Assembly: GCF_013373795.3 (NCBI RefSeq)
Contig: NZ_CP088023.1
Span: 1 to 64,000 of the forward strand
Reading direction: 5' to 3'
Length of the DNA: 64,000 nucleotides
From: Bradyrhizobium quebecense
GTDB taxonomy: Bacteria > Pseudomonadota > Alphaproteobacteria > Rhizobiales > Xanthobacteraceae
Positions 1-10,000 of this stretch are shown here, piece after piece (within the stretch, counting starts at the first letter, position 1; every line of letters starts with the position of its first letter). A model generated the notes under the pieces. That model had not been told where the DNA came from, did not search any database, and worked only from the letters and a program-made list of their open reading frames with translations. A program made the translations under genes and the position numbers.

Positions 1-1056
1 CAGCTGCACCGCCAGCAGCGAGTGGCCACCGAGTTCGAAGAAGTTGTCGTGACGCCCGATGCGCTCGACACCGAGAAGCTCGGCCCAGATCCCGGCCAGC
101 ATCGTCTCGACCTCGCCGCGCGGCGCCTCATAGGCCGCCAGCGCATAGGCCGCATCGGCCGGCCCCGGCAGCGCCTTGCGGTCGAGCTTGCCGTTCACCG
201 TCAGCGGCAGCGCCGCCAGCCGCACGAACGCCGCCGGCACCATGTAGTCCGGCAGCCGCGCGCTCAGATGCGCCCGCAGGGCGCCGGCAAGCCCGCCTCC
301 ATCGTCCTCGTCCGATCCTGCCTCGGACGCACATACCACATAGGCCACCAGCCGCTTCTCGCCGGCGCCATCCTGCTGCGCCACCACCACCGCCTCGCGC
401 ACCCAGGCGTGCTCGCAAAGCCGCGCCGCAATCTCGCCCGGCTCGATCCGGAAGCCGCGGATCTTCACCTGCTCGTCGTTGCGGCCCAAAAACTCCAGAT
501 TGCCGTCCGGAAGATAACGCCCCAGGTCGCCGGTCCGGTACAGCCGGTCGCCGTCCACAAACGGGCTGGCGATGAACCGCTCCGCCGTCAGCTCCGGACG
601 GTTCAGATAGCCGCGCGCCACCCCTGCCCCGCCGATGTAAAGCTCACCCGCCGCTCCGAACGGAACCGGCGCACCATAAGCGTCCAGCAAGTACACCCGC
701 GCGTTCGCGATCGGGCGACCGATCGGGACGATGGCTCCATCAATTCATCCGGGCAGCTCCACGTCGTCGCACAGACTGTCCCTTCGGTAGGTCCATAGCG
801 TTGACAATGGATGCTGCAGGCAGGCGTCGGATGAGTTCAGCCTTCGGCAGCTCTCCAGCAAGAATGAGAGCCTGCGACGCCAAATATTCCACATTCTGCC
901 TTCCTGAAGCAATGCTGGAGGCAACGTCGCATGGGTGATGGCTTCGCTTCGCAGATAATCCGATAGCTTGTTACCTGCTTGACGGAGCTCATCCGCAGGC
1001 AAATGCAATGCGGCTCCTGAGCCAACGCCATAATCAGCTCCAGGCGCTGGCATCAA
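1..1056 (-). pseudogene. NRPS third A domain with several frameshifts, running off the left edge
   Basis: Read on the minus strand, the A3 core survives in pieces in different frames: FASFGFDASAWELIMALAQ, then GAALHLPADELRQAG, then THATLPPALLQEG, then ALILAGE and NAYGPTEGTVCATT. About six single-base losses, mostly GGG to GG, break it between 729 and 1085. Rejoined, the pocket residues give DAWTIAAVCK, which matches known Phe codes. From 728 down to 1 the frame is clean and identical to the module 2 copy (A motifs 6-10 and the start of the carrier domain). The gene continues beyond the window. Whether the breaks are real or are base-calling errors cannot be told from sequence alone. Confidence 0.75.
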
Positions 1057-4000
1057 AACCGAAGGAGGCGAACTGCACCACGCGACTGTTTGAACAAACG
1101 CTCATAAAGCCTGATCTGAGCCAGCCACAGATAGTTGACCAAGCTCCGATGCTCGACCATGACGCCCTTTGGTGTGCCGGTTGAGCCGGAGGTGTAGATG
1201 ACATAGGCGAGATGGCGTGAGGTGAGGCCGAGCGCGCGCGGGTCCGGATCGGTGGCCGGCAGCTCCGCCCAGGCCGGCGTCGCCGTCTCCAGATCCAGCA
1301 CCGTCACGCCGGTGAGCCCGTCGCCGCCCAGCGCGGCGCGTCCGGCCGCATCGGCCAGCAGCAGCGGCGGCGCCGCATCCTCGAGCACCTGGCGCAGCCG
1401 CGCGCTGGGATAGGCCGGGTCCAGCGGCAGATAGGCCCCTCCCGCCTTGAGGATCGCCAAGACCCCCACCACCATCGCCGGGCTGCGCTCCAGGCAGATC
1501 GCCACCGGCAGGTCCGGCTTGACCCCGAAGGCGATCAGATGATGCGCCAGGCGGTTGGCCCGCGCATTGAGCTCGCCATAGCTCAACCGCTCGTCCGCGC
1601 AGACCACCGCCACCGCCTCCGGCGCCTTTTGCACCTGCTGCTCGAACAGTTCGTGGATGCACCGCTGCGACGGATAGGCCGCCGCCGTCCGGTTCAGCTC
1701 CTCCAGCAGATAGCTGCGTTCAGCCGCCGGCAAGATGTCCAGCTCCCGCACCGGTCTGTCGGGAGCCTGCTCCAATGCATCTGCTAGCTGCTCGAGCGTG
1801 TGCTGCATGTAGCCGCAGACCCGATCCGCAGAGATTGGCTCCGCCACCTGCGCCGTCAGGCCGAGCGCCTCGCCAAAATCCTCCACCGATAGCGTCAACG
1901 GATAGTTGGTGCGCTCTTCCCCGCCCAGCCGTTCGATGCCGGCCAGGACATCATCCGTTCCTGAGCCGGACTTGGCCGCCGGCGTGTTGTGGCGGTAGTT
2001 CAGCAGCGCGCTGAACAGCGGCGCCGGCGCCGCAACGCCGCTGCAGCGTTGCGCCAGCGCCAGCGAGGCATGCTCATGCGCCAGCAGCTCGGAAAGCCGC
2101 GCATGCGTGGCCTGCACGCTCGCCTCGACACCGGCTCCGTCAAGGTCGAGCCGCACCGGCAGGGTGTTGATGAACAGGCCCATCGCACGGTCGGCGCCCG
2201 CACCCGCATGCATGCGGCCGAACAGCACCGTGCCGAACACCGCCTGCTCTCGGCCGCTGCTCAGCGCCACCACTTGCCCCCAGGCCAGATGGCACAGGCT
2301 CGCAAGGCTCACCCTGAGCCGCCGCGCCTGAGCGCGCAGTCGATCGTTGAGCGCCTGCGGAAGCATCCGATGCGCCTCGCCGATCCCGCTGCCGTCGCCA
2401 TGCACCTCGCGAAGCCCGAACGGCAGCGTCGGCTCGTCGATGTCGCCCAGCATCTCCTGGAAGAACGCTTCATGCGCCTTGGCATCGATGCCAAGCCGCG
2501 CCTGCGCCACCAGATTGCGGAACGGCTGCGGTACAGCAAGCTCATGCCCGCGTCCCGCCAGCACGGCCCGCACCTCGGCATGCATCACTTCCAGCGTCGT
2601 GTGATCCCCTGTCAGATGATGCAGCAACTGCAGCAGCAGCCAGCGCCCGCTGCCCGGCTCGCGCGCGATCACGAAGCGCATCAAGGGCGCCCGGCCAAGA
2701 TCGATGCGGTACTGACGCGGATCGAACCGCCGCTTCAGCTGCTCGCGACCGGAACCGCCATTCTCGTCCAGCTCGACCTCGAGCACATCCAAGGCCGCCT
2801 TGCGCCACACCACCTGCGCCGGGCTCGACAGGCCCTCCCAGACAAAGGCCGTGCGCAGAATGTCGTGGCGGTCCACCACCTCTTGAACCGCACCAAGATA
2901 GCCATCCAGCAGCCCACGCTTGGCAAACGCCATTTGACTGACCAGCAGATAGGGATCGCCCCGGCTGGCCAGAAGATGATGGAACAGAATGCCGTCCTGC
3001 AGCGGCGACAGGCCATAGATGTCCTGGATGTTGGCGACCCTGCCCGGCACCGTGGCGACGACCCGGTCGATCTCTTCCTGCGTCAGCTCGATCAGCGGCA
3101 GCATCCGCGGCGTGATCGCCGTGCTGTGCTCGTCGATCAGGTTGGCGGGCACCGCCACCTCGCGATGGCTGCCAAGGCTTGCGGCCAGATCGCAAAGCAC
3201 CGGTCTGGCGAACAGGGTGCGCACCTCCACCCCGAGCGACAGCCGCCGCAGCCGCTCCATCAGCTGCACCGCCAGCAGCGAGTGGCCACCGAGTTCGAAG
3301 AAGTTGTCGTGACGCCCGATGCGCTCGACACCGAGAAGCTCGGCCCAGATCCCGGCCAGCATCGTCTCGACCTCGCCGCGCGGCGCCTCATAGGCCGCCA
3401 GCGCATAGGCCGCATCGGCCGGCCCCGGCAGCGCCTTGCGGTCGAGCTTGCCGTTCACCGTCAGCGGCAGCGCCGCCAGCCGCACGAACGCCGCCGGCAC
3501 CATGTAGTCCGGCAGCCGCGCGCTCAGATGCGCCCGCAGGGCGCCGGCAAGCCCGCCTCCATCGTCCTCGTCCGATCCTGCCTCGGACGCACATACCACA
3601 TAGGCCACCAGCCGCTTCTCGCCGGCGCCATCCTGCTGCGCCACCACCACCGCCTCGCGCACCCAGGCGTGCTCGCAAAGCCGCGCCGCAATCTCGCCCG
3701 GCTCGATCCGGAAGCCGCGGATCTTCACCTGCTCGTCGTTGCGGCCCAAAAACTCCAGATTGCCGTCCGGAAGATAACGCCCCAGGTCGCCGGTCCGGTA
3801 CAGCCGGTCGCCGTCCACAAACGGGCTGGCGATGAACCGCTCCGCCGTCAGCTCCGGACGGTTCAGATAGCCGCGCGCCACCCCTGCCCCGCCGATGTAA
3901 AGCTCACCCGCCGCTCCGAACGGAACCGGCGCACCATAAGCGTCCAGCAAGTACACCCGCGCGTTCGCGATCGGGCGACCGATCGGGATCGAGCTCAACT

Positions 4001-4079
4001 TATCGACGGCCTCAGATATTGCGAATGTGGTACTTCCAACCGTCGCTTCTGTCGGACCGTAATGATTGATCAGACGCAC
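1053..4079 (-). CDS. NRPS continuation: end of A2, carrier 2, C domain 3, start of A3
   Basis: This is the same synthetase as the upstream entry, read one frame over. Restoring a single G near 4110 (CCGGCGG to CCGGGCGG) joins ALIR directly to ADIQFWQERFPTVRLINHYGPTE, which is normal A-domain sequence. It covers A motifs 5-10, a carrier domain with LGGHS, a C domain with SPLQDGILFHH and HHLTGDH, and the A3 domain as far as motif A3 (YTSGSTGTPKG) and about 20 residues beyond. The combined A2 pocket reads DGTKMGHVGK, close to Asp/Asn codes (DLTKxGHxGK) but with Gly at the second position, so the substrate is uncertain. The sequence from 1149 to 3982 is a copy of 4430-7263. The methionine given as start is only the first one after the frameshift; it is not a real initiation site. 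Confidence 0.8.
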   Translation of the reverse strand: MRLINHYGPTEATVGSTTFAISEAVDKLSSIPIGRPIANARVYLLDAYGAPVPFGAAGELYIGGAGVARGYLNRPELTAERFIASPFVDGDRLYRTGDLGRYLPDGNLEFLGRNDEQVKIRGFRIEPGEIAARLCEHAWVREAVVVAQQDGAGEKRLVAYVVCASEAGSDEDDGGGLAGALRAHLSARLPDYMVPAAFVRLAALPLTVNGKLDRKALPGPADAAYALAAYEAPRGEVETMLAGIWAELLGVERIGRHDNFFELGGHSLLAVQLMERLRRLSLGVEVRTLFARPVLCDLAASLGSHREVAVPANLIDEHSTAITPRMLPLIELTQEEIDRVVATVPGRVANIQDIYGLSPLQDGILFHHLLASRGDPYLLVSQMAFAKRGLLDGYLGAVQEVVDRHDILRTAFVWEGLSSPAQVVWRKAALDVLEVELDENGGSGREQLKRRFDPRQYRIDLGRAPLMRFVIAREPGSGRWLLLQLLHHLTGDHTTLEVMHAEVRAVLAGRGHELAVPQPFRNLVAQARLGIDAKAHEAFFQEMLGDIDEPTLPFGLREVHGDGSGIGEAHRMLPQALNDRLRAQARRLRVSLASLCHLAWGQVVALSSGREQAVFGTVLFGRMHAGAGADRAMGLFINTLPVRLDLDGAGVEASVQATHARLSELLAHEHASLALAQRCSGVAAPAPLFSALLNYRHNTPAAKSGSGTDDVLAGIERLGGEERTNYPLTLSVEDFGEALGLTAQVAEPISADRVCGYMQHTLEQLADALEQAPDRPVRELDILPAAERSYLLEELNRTAAAYPSQRCIHELFEQQVQKAPEAVAVVCADERLSYGELNARANRLAHHLIAFGVKPDLPVAICLERSPAMVVGVLAILKAGGAYLPLDPAYPSARLRQVLEDAAPPLLLADAAGRAALGGDGLTGVTVLDLETATPAWAELPATDPDPRALGLTSRHLAYVIYTSGSTGTPKGVMVEHRSLVNYLWLAQIRLYERLFKQSRGAVRLLRF
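1149..3982 (-). repeat. NRPS module repeat, copy a (2834 bp)
   Basis: This stretch reappears at 4430-7263 at a constant offset of 3281, and I saw no difference in the parts compared. On the minus strand it runs from A motif 6 through the carrier domain, the whole C domain and the first half of the next A domain to PKGVMVEH. The unique segments between copies are only the A-domain substrate cores. Confidence 0.85.
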
Positions 4080-7000
4080 GGTCGGAAAACGCTCTTGCCA
4101 AAACTGTATATCCGCCGGATTAAGGCTTCGCCTCCAAGCATGAGCACTCGTGTTGGAGCTGGTCCTTTATAGCCGTCAAACCGATTGGTCAGCGTGCTTA
4201 AATGCGAAGGCGTCAGCTTAATCAGATCATAGGTCTGAGCCTGCCGACGGCCGCACACCAATCTATTGGAAAGCTGGTTTAGAATGCGGAGCTGGGTACC
4301 GGCCAGCAGTGGACCGAACACGGTCGTAATGGTGCCGTCAAAGCTGAACGACAGCAGCATCGGCGAACCGTTCAACGCTCCTTCGTAATGGCTGCGATCC
4401 GACCAATACAAATAGTTCACCAAACTTCCATGCTCGACCATGACGCCCTTTGGTGTGCCGGTTGAGCCGGAGGTGTAGATGACATAGGCGAGATGGCGTG
4501 AGGTGAGGCCGAGCGCGCGCGGGTCCGGATCGGTGGCCGGCAGCTCCGCCCAGGCCGGCGTCGCCGTCTCCAGATCCAGCACCGTCACGCCGGTGAGCCC
4601 GTCGCCGCCCAGCGCGGCGCGTCCGGCCGCATCGGCCAGCAGCAGCGGCGGCGCCGCATCCTCGAGCACCTGGCGCAGCCGCGCGCTGGGATAGGCCGGG
4701 TCCAGCGGCAGATAGGCCCCTCCCGCCTTGAGGATCGCCAAGACCCCCACCACCATCGCCGGGCTGCGCTCCAGGCAGATCGCCACCGGCAGGTCCGGCT
4801 TGACCCCGAAGGCGATCAGATGATGCGCCAGGCGGTTGGCCCGCGCATTGAGCTCGCCATAGCTCAACCGCTCGTCCGCGCAGACCACCGCCACCGCCTC
4901 CGGCGCCTTTTGCACCTGCTGCTCGAACAGTTCGTGGATGCACCGCTGCGACGGATAGGCCGCCGCCGTCCGGTTCAGCTCCTCCAGCAGATAGCTGCGT
5001 TCAGCCGCCGGCAAGATGTCCAGCTCCCGCACCGGTCTGTCGGGAGCCTGCTCCAATGCATCTGCTAGCTGCTCGAGCGTGTGCTGCATGTAGCCGCAGA
5101 CCCGATCCGCAGAGATTGGCTCCGCCACCTGCGCCGTCAGGCCGAGCGCCTCGCCAAAATCCTCCACCGATAGCGTCAACGGATAGTTGGTGCGCTCTTC
5201 CCCGCCCAGCCGTTCGATGCCGGCCAGGACATCATCCGTTCCTGAGCCGGACTTGGCCGCCGGCGTGTTGTGGCGGTAGTTCAGCAGCGCGCTGAACAGC
5301 GGCGCCGGCGCCGCAACGCCGCTGCAGCGTTGCGCCAGCGCCAGCGAGGCATGCTCATGCGCCAGCAGCTCGGAAAGCCGCGCATGCGTGGCCTGCACGC
5401 TCGCCTCGACACCGGCTCCGTCAAGGTCGAGCCGCACCGGCAGGGTGTTGATGAACAGGCCCATCGCACGGTCGGCGCCCGCACCCGCATGCATGCGGCC
5501 GAACAGCACCGTGCCGAACACCGCCTGCTCTCGGCCGCTGCTCAGCGCCACCACTTGCCCCCAGGCCAGATGGCACAGGCTCGCAAGGCTCACCCTGAGC
5601 CGCCGCGCCTGAGCGCGCAGTCGATCGTTGAGCGCCTGCGGAAGCATCCGATGCGCCTCGCCGATCCCGCTGCCGTCGCCATGCACCTCGCGAAGCCCGA
5701 ACGGCAGCGTCGGCTCGTCGATGTCGCCCAGCATCTCCTGGAAGAACGCTTCATGCGCCTTGGCATCGATGCCAAGCCGCGCCTGCGCCACCAGATTGCG
5801 GAACGGCTGCGGTACAGCAAGCTCATGCCCGCGTCCCGCCAGCACGGCCCGCACCTCGGCATGCATCACTTCCAGCGTCGTGTGATCCCCTGTCAGATGA
5901 TGCAGCAACTGCAGCAGCAGCCAGCGCCCGCTGCCCGGCTCGCGCGCGATCACGAAGCGCATCAAGGGCGCCCGGCCAAGATCGATGCGGTACTGACGCG
6001 GATCGAACCGCCGCTTCAGCTGCTCGCGACCGGAACCGCCATTCTCGTCCAGCTCGACCTCGAGCACATCCAAGGCCGCCTTGCGCCACACCACCTGCGC
6101 CGGGCTCGACAGGCCCTCCCAGACAAAGGCCGTGCGCAGAATGTCGTGGCGGTCCACCACCTCTTGAACCGCACCAAGATAGCCATCCAGCAGCCCACGC
6201 TTGGCAAACGCCATTTGACTGACCAGCAGATAGGGATCGCCCCGGCTGGCCAGAAGATGATGGAACAGAATGCCGTCCTGCAGCGGCGACAGGCCATAGA
6301 TGTCCTGGATGTTGGCGACCCTGCCCGGCACCGTGGCGACGACCCGGTCGATCTCTTCCTGCGTCAGCTCGATCAGCGGCAGCATCCGCGGCGTGATCGC
6401 CGTGCTGTGCTCGTCGATCAGGTTGGCGGGCACCGCCACCTCGCGATGGCTGCCAAGGCTTGCGGCCAGATCGCAAAGCACCGGTCTGGCGAACAGGGTG
6501 CGCACCTCCACCCCGAGCGACAGCCGCCGCAGCCGCTCCATCAGCTGCACCGCCAGCAGCGAGTGGCCACCGAGTTCGAAGAAGTTGTCGTGACGCCCGA
6601 TGCGCTCGACACCGAGAAGCTCGGCCCAGATCCCGGCCAGCATCGTCTCGACCTCGCCGCGCGGCGCCTCATAGGCCGCCAGCGCATAGGCCGCATCGGC
6701 CGGCCCCGGCAGCGCCTTGCGGTCGAGCTTGCCGTTCACCGTCAGCGGCAGCGCCGCCAGCCGCACGAACGCCGCCGGCACCATGTAGTCCGGCAGCCGC
6801 GCGCTCAGATGCGCCCGCAGGGCGCCGGCAAGCCCGCCTCCATCGTCCTCGTCCGATCCTGCCTCGGACGCACATACCACATAGGCCACCAGCCGCTTCT
6901 CGCCGGCGCCATCCTGCTGCGCCACCACCACCGCCTCGCGCACCCAGGCGTGCTCGCAAAGCCGCGCCGCAATCTCGCCCGGCTCGATCCGGAAGCCGCG

Positions 7001-10000
7001 GATCTTCACCTGCTCGTCGTTGCGGCCCAAAAACTCCAGATTGCCGTCCGGAAGATAACGCCCCAGGTCGCCGGTCCGGTACAGCCGGTCGCCGTCCACA
7101 AACGGGCTGGCGATGAACCGCTCCGCCGTCAGCTCCGGACGGTTCAGATAGCCGCGCGCCACCCCTGCCCCGCCGATGTAAAGCTCACCCGCCGCTCCGA
7201 ACGGAACCGGCGCACCATAAGCGTCCAGCAAGTACACCCGCGCGTTCGCGATCGGGCGACCGACATGTGGCACAGCGTTGTCGCTGAAGAGCCGTCCTGA
7301 GGTCGCCACGACCGTAGCTTCAGTAGGCCCATAGTTGTTGATTAGCTTCAGAGGCGACAGAGGCCCAGGCACACGCTGAAGACGATCCCCGCCAACAAGC
7401 AAGTACTCCAATCTGGAATTGATGAGCTTATCGTCCAGCGCGAGTGTAGCCAGTGGCGTGCTCAAGAAGGCAACGTCCAGCGATTGATCTCGCCACCATT
7501 GCAGCAGATGTAAGGAATCTGCGGCTGCCGCTCTGGGCGGCAGCTGCAATGTGCTGCGGTTACATAACGCAGACCATAGCTCCCAAGTGCTGGCATCGAA
7601 TGCCACTCCAGCCGCGAGTGCGCAGCAGGCCTCTGGTTGCGGACAAAACGTTTGCACATGCCATGTGACAAGATTGACCAATCCCCGATGCTCGACCATG
7701 ACGCCCTTTGGTGTGCCGGTTGAGCCGGAGGTGTAGATGACATAGGCGAGATGGCGTGAGGTGAGGCCGAGCGCGCGCGGGTCCGGATCGGTGGCCGGCA
7801 GCTCCGCCCAGGCCGGCGTCGCCGTCTCCAGATCCAGCACCGTCACGCCGGTGAGCCCGTCGCCGCCCAGCGCGGCGCGTCCGGCCGCATCGGCCAGCAG
7901 CAGCGGCGGCGCCGCATCCTCGAGCACCTGGCGCAGCCGCGCGCTGGGATAGGCCGGGTCCAGCGGCAGATAGGCCCCTCCCGCCTTGAGGATCGCCAAG
8001 ACCCCCACCACCATCGCCGGGCTGCGCTCCAGGCAGATCGCCACCGGCAGGTCCGGCTTGACCCCGAAGGCGATCAGATGATGCGCCAGGCGGTTGGCCC
8101 GCGCATTGAGCTCGCCATAGCTCAACCGCTCGTCCGCGCAGACCACCGCCACCGCCTCCGGCGCCTTTTGCACCTGCTGCTCGAACAGTTCGTGGATGCA
8201 CCGCTGCGACGGATAGGCCGCCGCCGTCCGGTTCAGCTCCTCCAGCAGATAGCTGCGTTCAGCCGCCGGCAGAATGTCGATGCGGCCGACCGGCCGCCCC
8301 GCATCGGCCATCACGCCATGCAACAAAGTTTGCAAATGCTGCGTCATGCGGTCGATCTGCTTCGGCGCTAATCGACTGGCATCAAAATGCCAGCGGAAGC
8401 TCCCATCCAAAGCGCAAACCTCAAAGGTCAGCAAATCGCCGCATAGGCCAGCTCTGTGGCTCGTCATCAGATCGCCAGCGCCGGAACAGCTCTGTGTCAT
8501 GATTCTGATGCCAACCGGCCAGGGCTGGTGCGACCGTAGAGCCTCCACACCTCGCAATGTCGGGCAGCGCGCGACAATATCCCGGGCAAAGCTAGCGTGC
8601 GCCCTCAGCTGGGCGCATTCGGCCGCTACGGTTTTGCGCACGTCTTCAAAGTCATGTGCAAGATCAATGGTCACTTCCATCGGAACGACAGAGGCGATCA
8701 ACACCTCGATCGCTTTCGAGCCGGTTCGCCATCCATCCGGTTCACGCATCCATCCCAGTTGAAGCTCTGTTTCCCCGGTGATGCGGGCGAAATAGATAAG
8801 CCAAGCCGTTACCAAGGATTCCGAGCGATCGAGTGGGGACAGTTTAGCCAAAGCACTTGGACTGAACCACGAACTCGACTGCCATTGGTGCGGCGCCGTA
8901 GCTAGGAACGACGACACGAAAGGAGGATGCAATACTCTAAACTGCCCGAGCCGCTGTCGCCAAAAATCCTCCCAAGGCGCCAGCAACTCATGGGTGGCAG
9001 TTATGCTCCGTGCCTCCTCATCGCTCAAGATCGGAAGGCGACCACCTTCTTCCAGATTGGAGTGCCTAGCGAGGGCGCGCGCGTCCAACACCTGACCATC
9101 GGAGTTGCCAAAGCAAACATCAACATCCTGCGTACCCGTGGCCACACGCCAATGGCTGGAGTGGACTTCAAGCAGAGAACCTGCCGGAACGCCCGATTGT
9201 TGAGGCAACACCTCCACGCGCCTGACTGTGACAGCCTCATCGCCTACGAGCGCCTTGGGCAGACACAATGGATTGGGATGATATGGCCCAAAGCCTAGGG
9301 CCCGCGTCATCGCCGACAACTCTTGCGCGGATTGATCCCATCGCAGACAGCCTGCCGCATCTGGGCGTCGACGTCTCGGAAAGTAGCTCCGGCCCACCAG
9401 CGCCTGCGGGTAGGCAGTAAGCTTCCCGTTTTCGAGGCCAGTTAAGAGCTCGCGGAAGCCCTCAATCGCGGCTTCATAGCATTTAAGGTTCAGGGTCAGT
9501 GCCGTATCGGTGGGCGCAATCAGCACTTGGCGCTGAACCACGACGTCGCCGGTATCAACACCATCATCGATCCGATGCCACGTGATGGCATATTCGGTCT
9601 CTTGCGCCAGCAGCGCCCAAGACGTCGCGTGCGTTCCCGCGTATCGTGGCAATGGTCCGTCGTGGTAATTGAAAGCACCTCGATGCACTCGCCCAAACAC
9701 GTCCGGTGGCAGTATGAACGGATTGGCAACGGAGAAAATCCAATCCATCGGCTCAGCCTTCAAAAAAGAAGAGAGCTCTTCAACGCTTGCTACAGACGGG
9801 ATGTTCGAGCGAACGGCCCAATCGCGGAATACGCCGCCGGCACACAACGCCGCACCAATGACGTGGCCCATCTCAATTGCCAGCTGCGCGCATCTGATAG
9901 CGAGCGTACCACTGCCGACAATGACGGTAGGGGAGATCGATCGCGCTTCAGGTGGCCTGTTCTGATCGCCTGGTTGGCAGGCGCTCCCGCGCGCCGGAGA

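Noticed and set aside
1989..4172. A 727-codon plus-strand open frame, and its 676-codon twin at 5270-7300, opposite the NRPS
   Set aside because: They are antisense shadows of GC-rich NRPS DNA: extreme Arg/Gln/His content, no domain, and they repeat only because the NRPS repeats.
1..8271. CRISPR-like array suggested by regular repeats
   Set aside because: The repeats are kilobases long and coding; no short direct-repeat/spacer pattern is present anywhere in the window.
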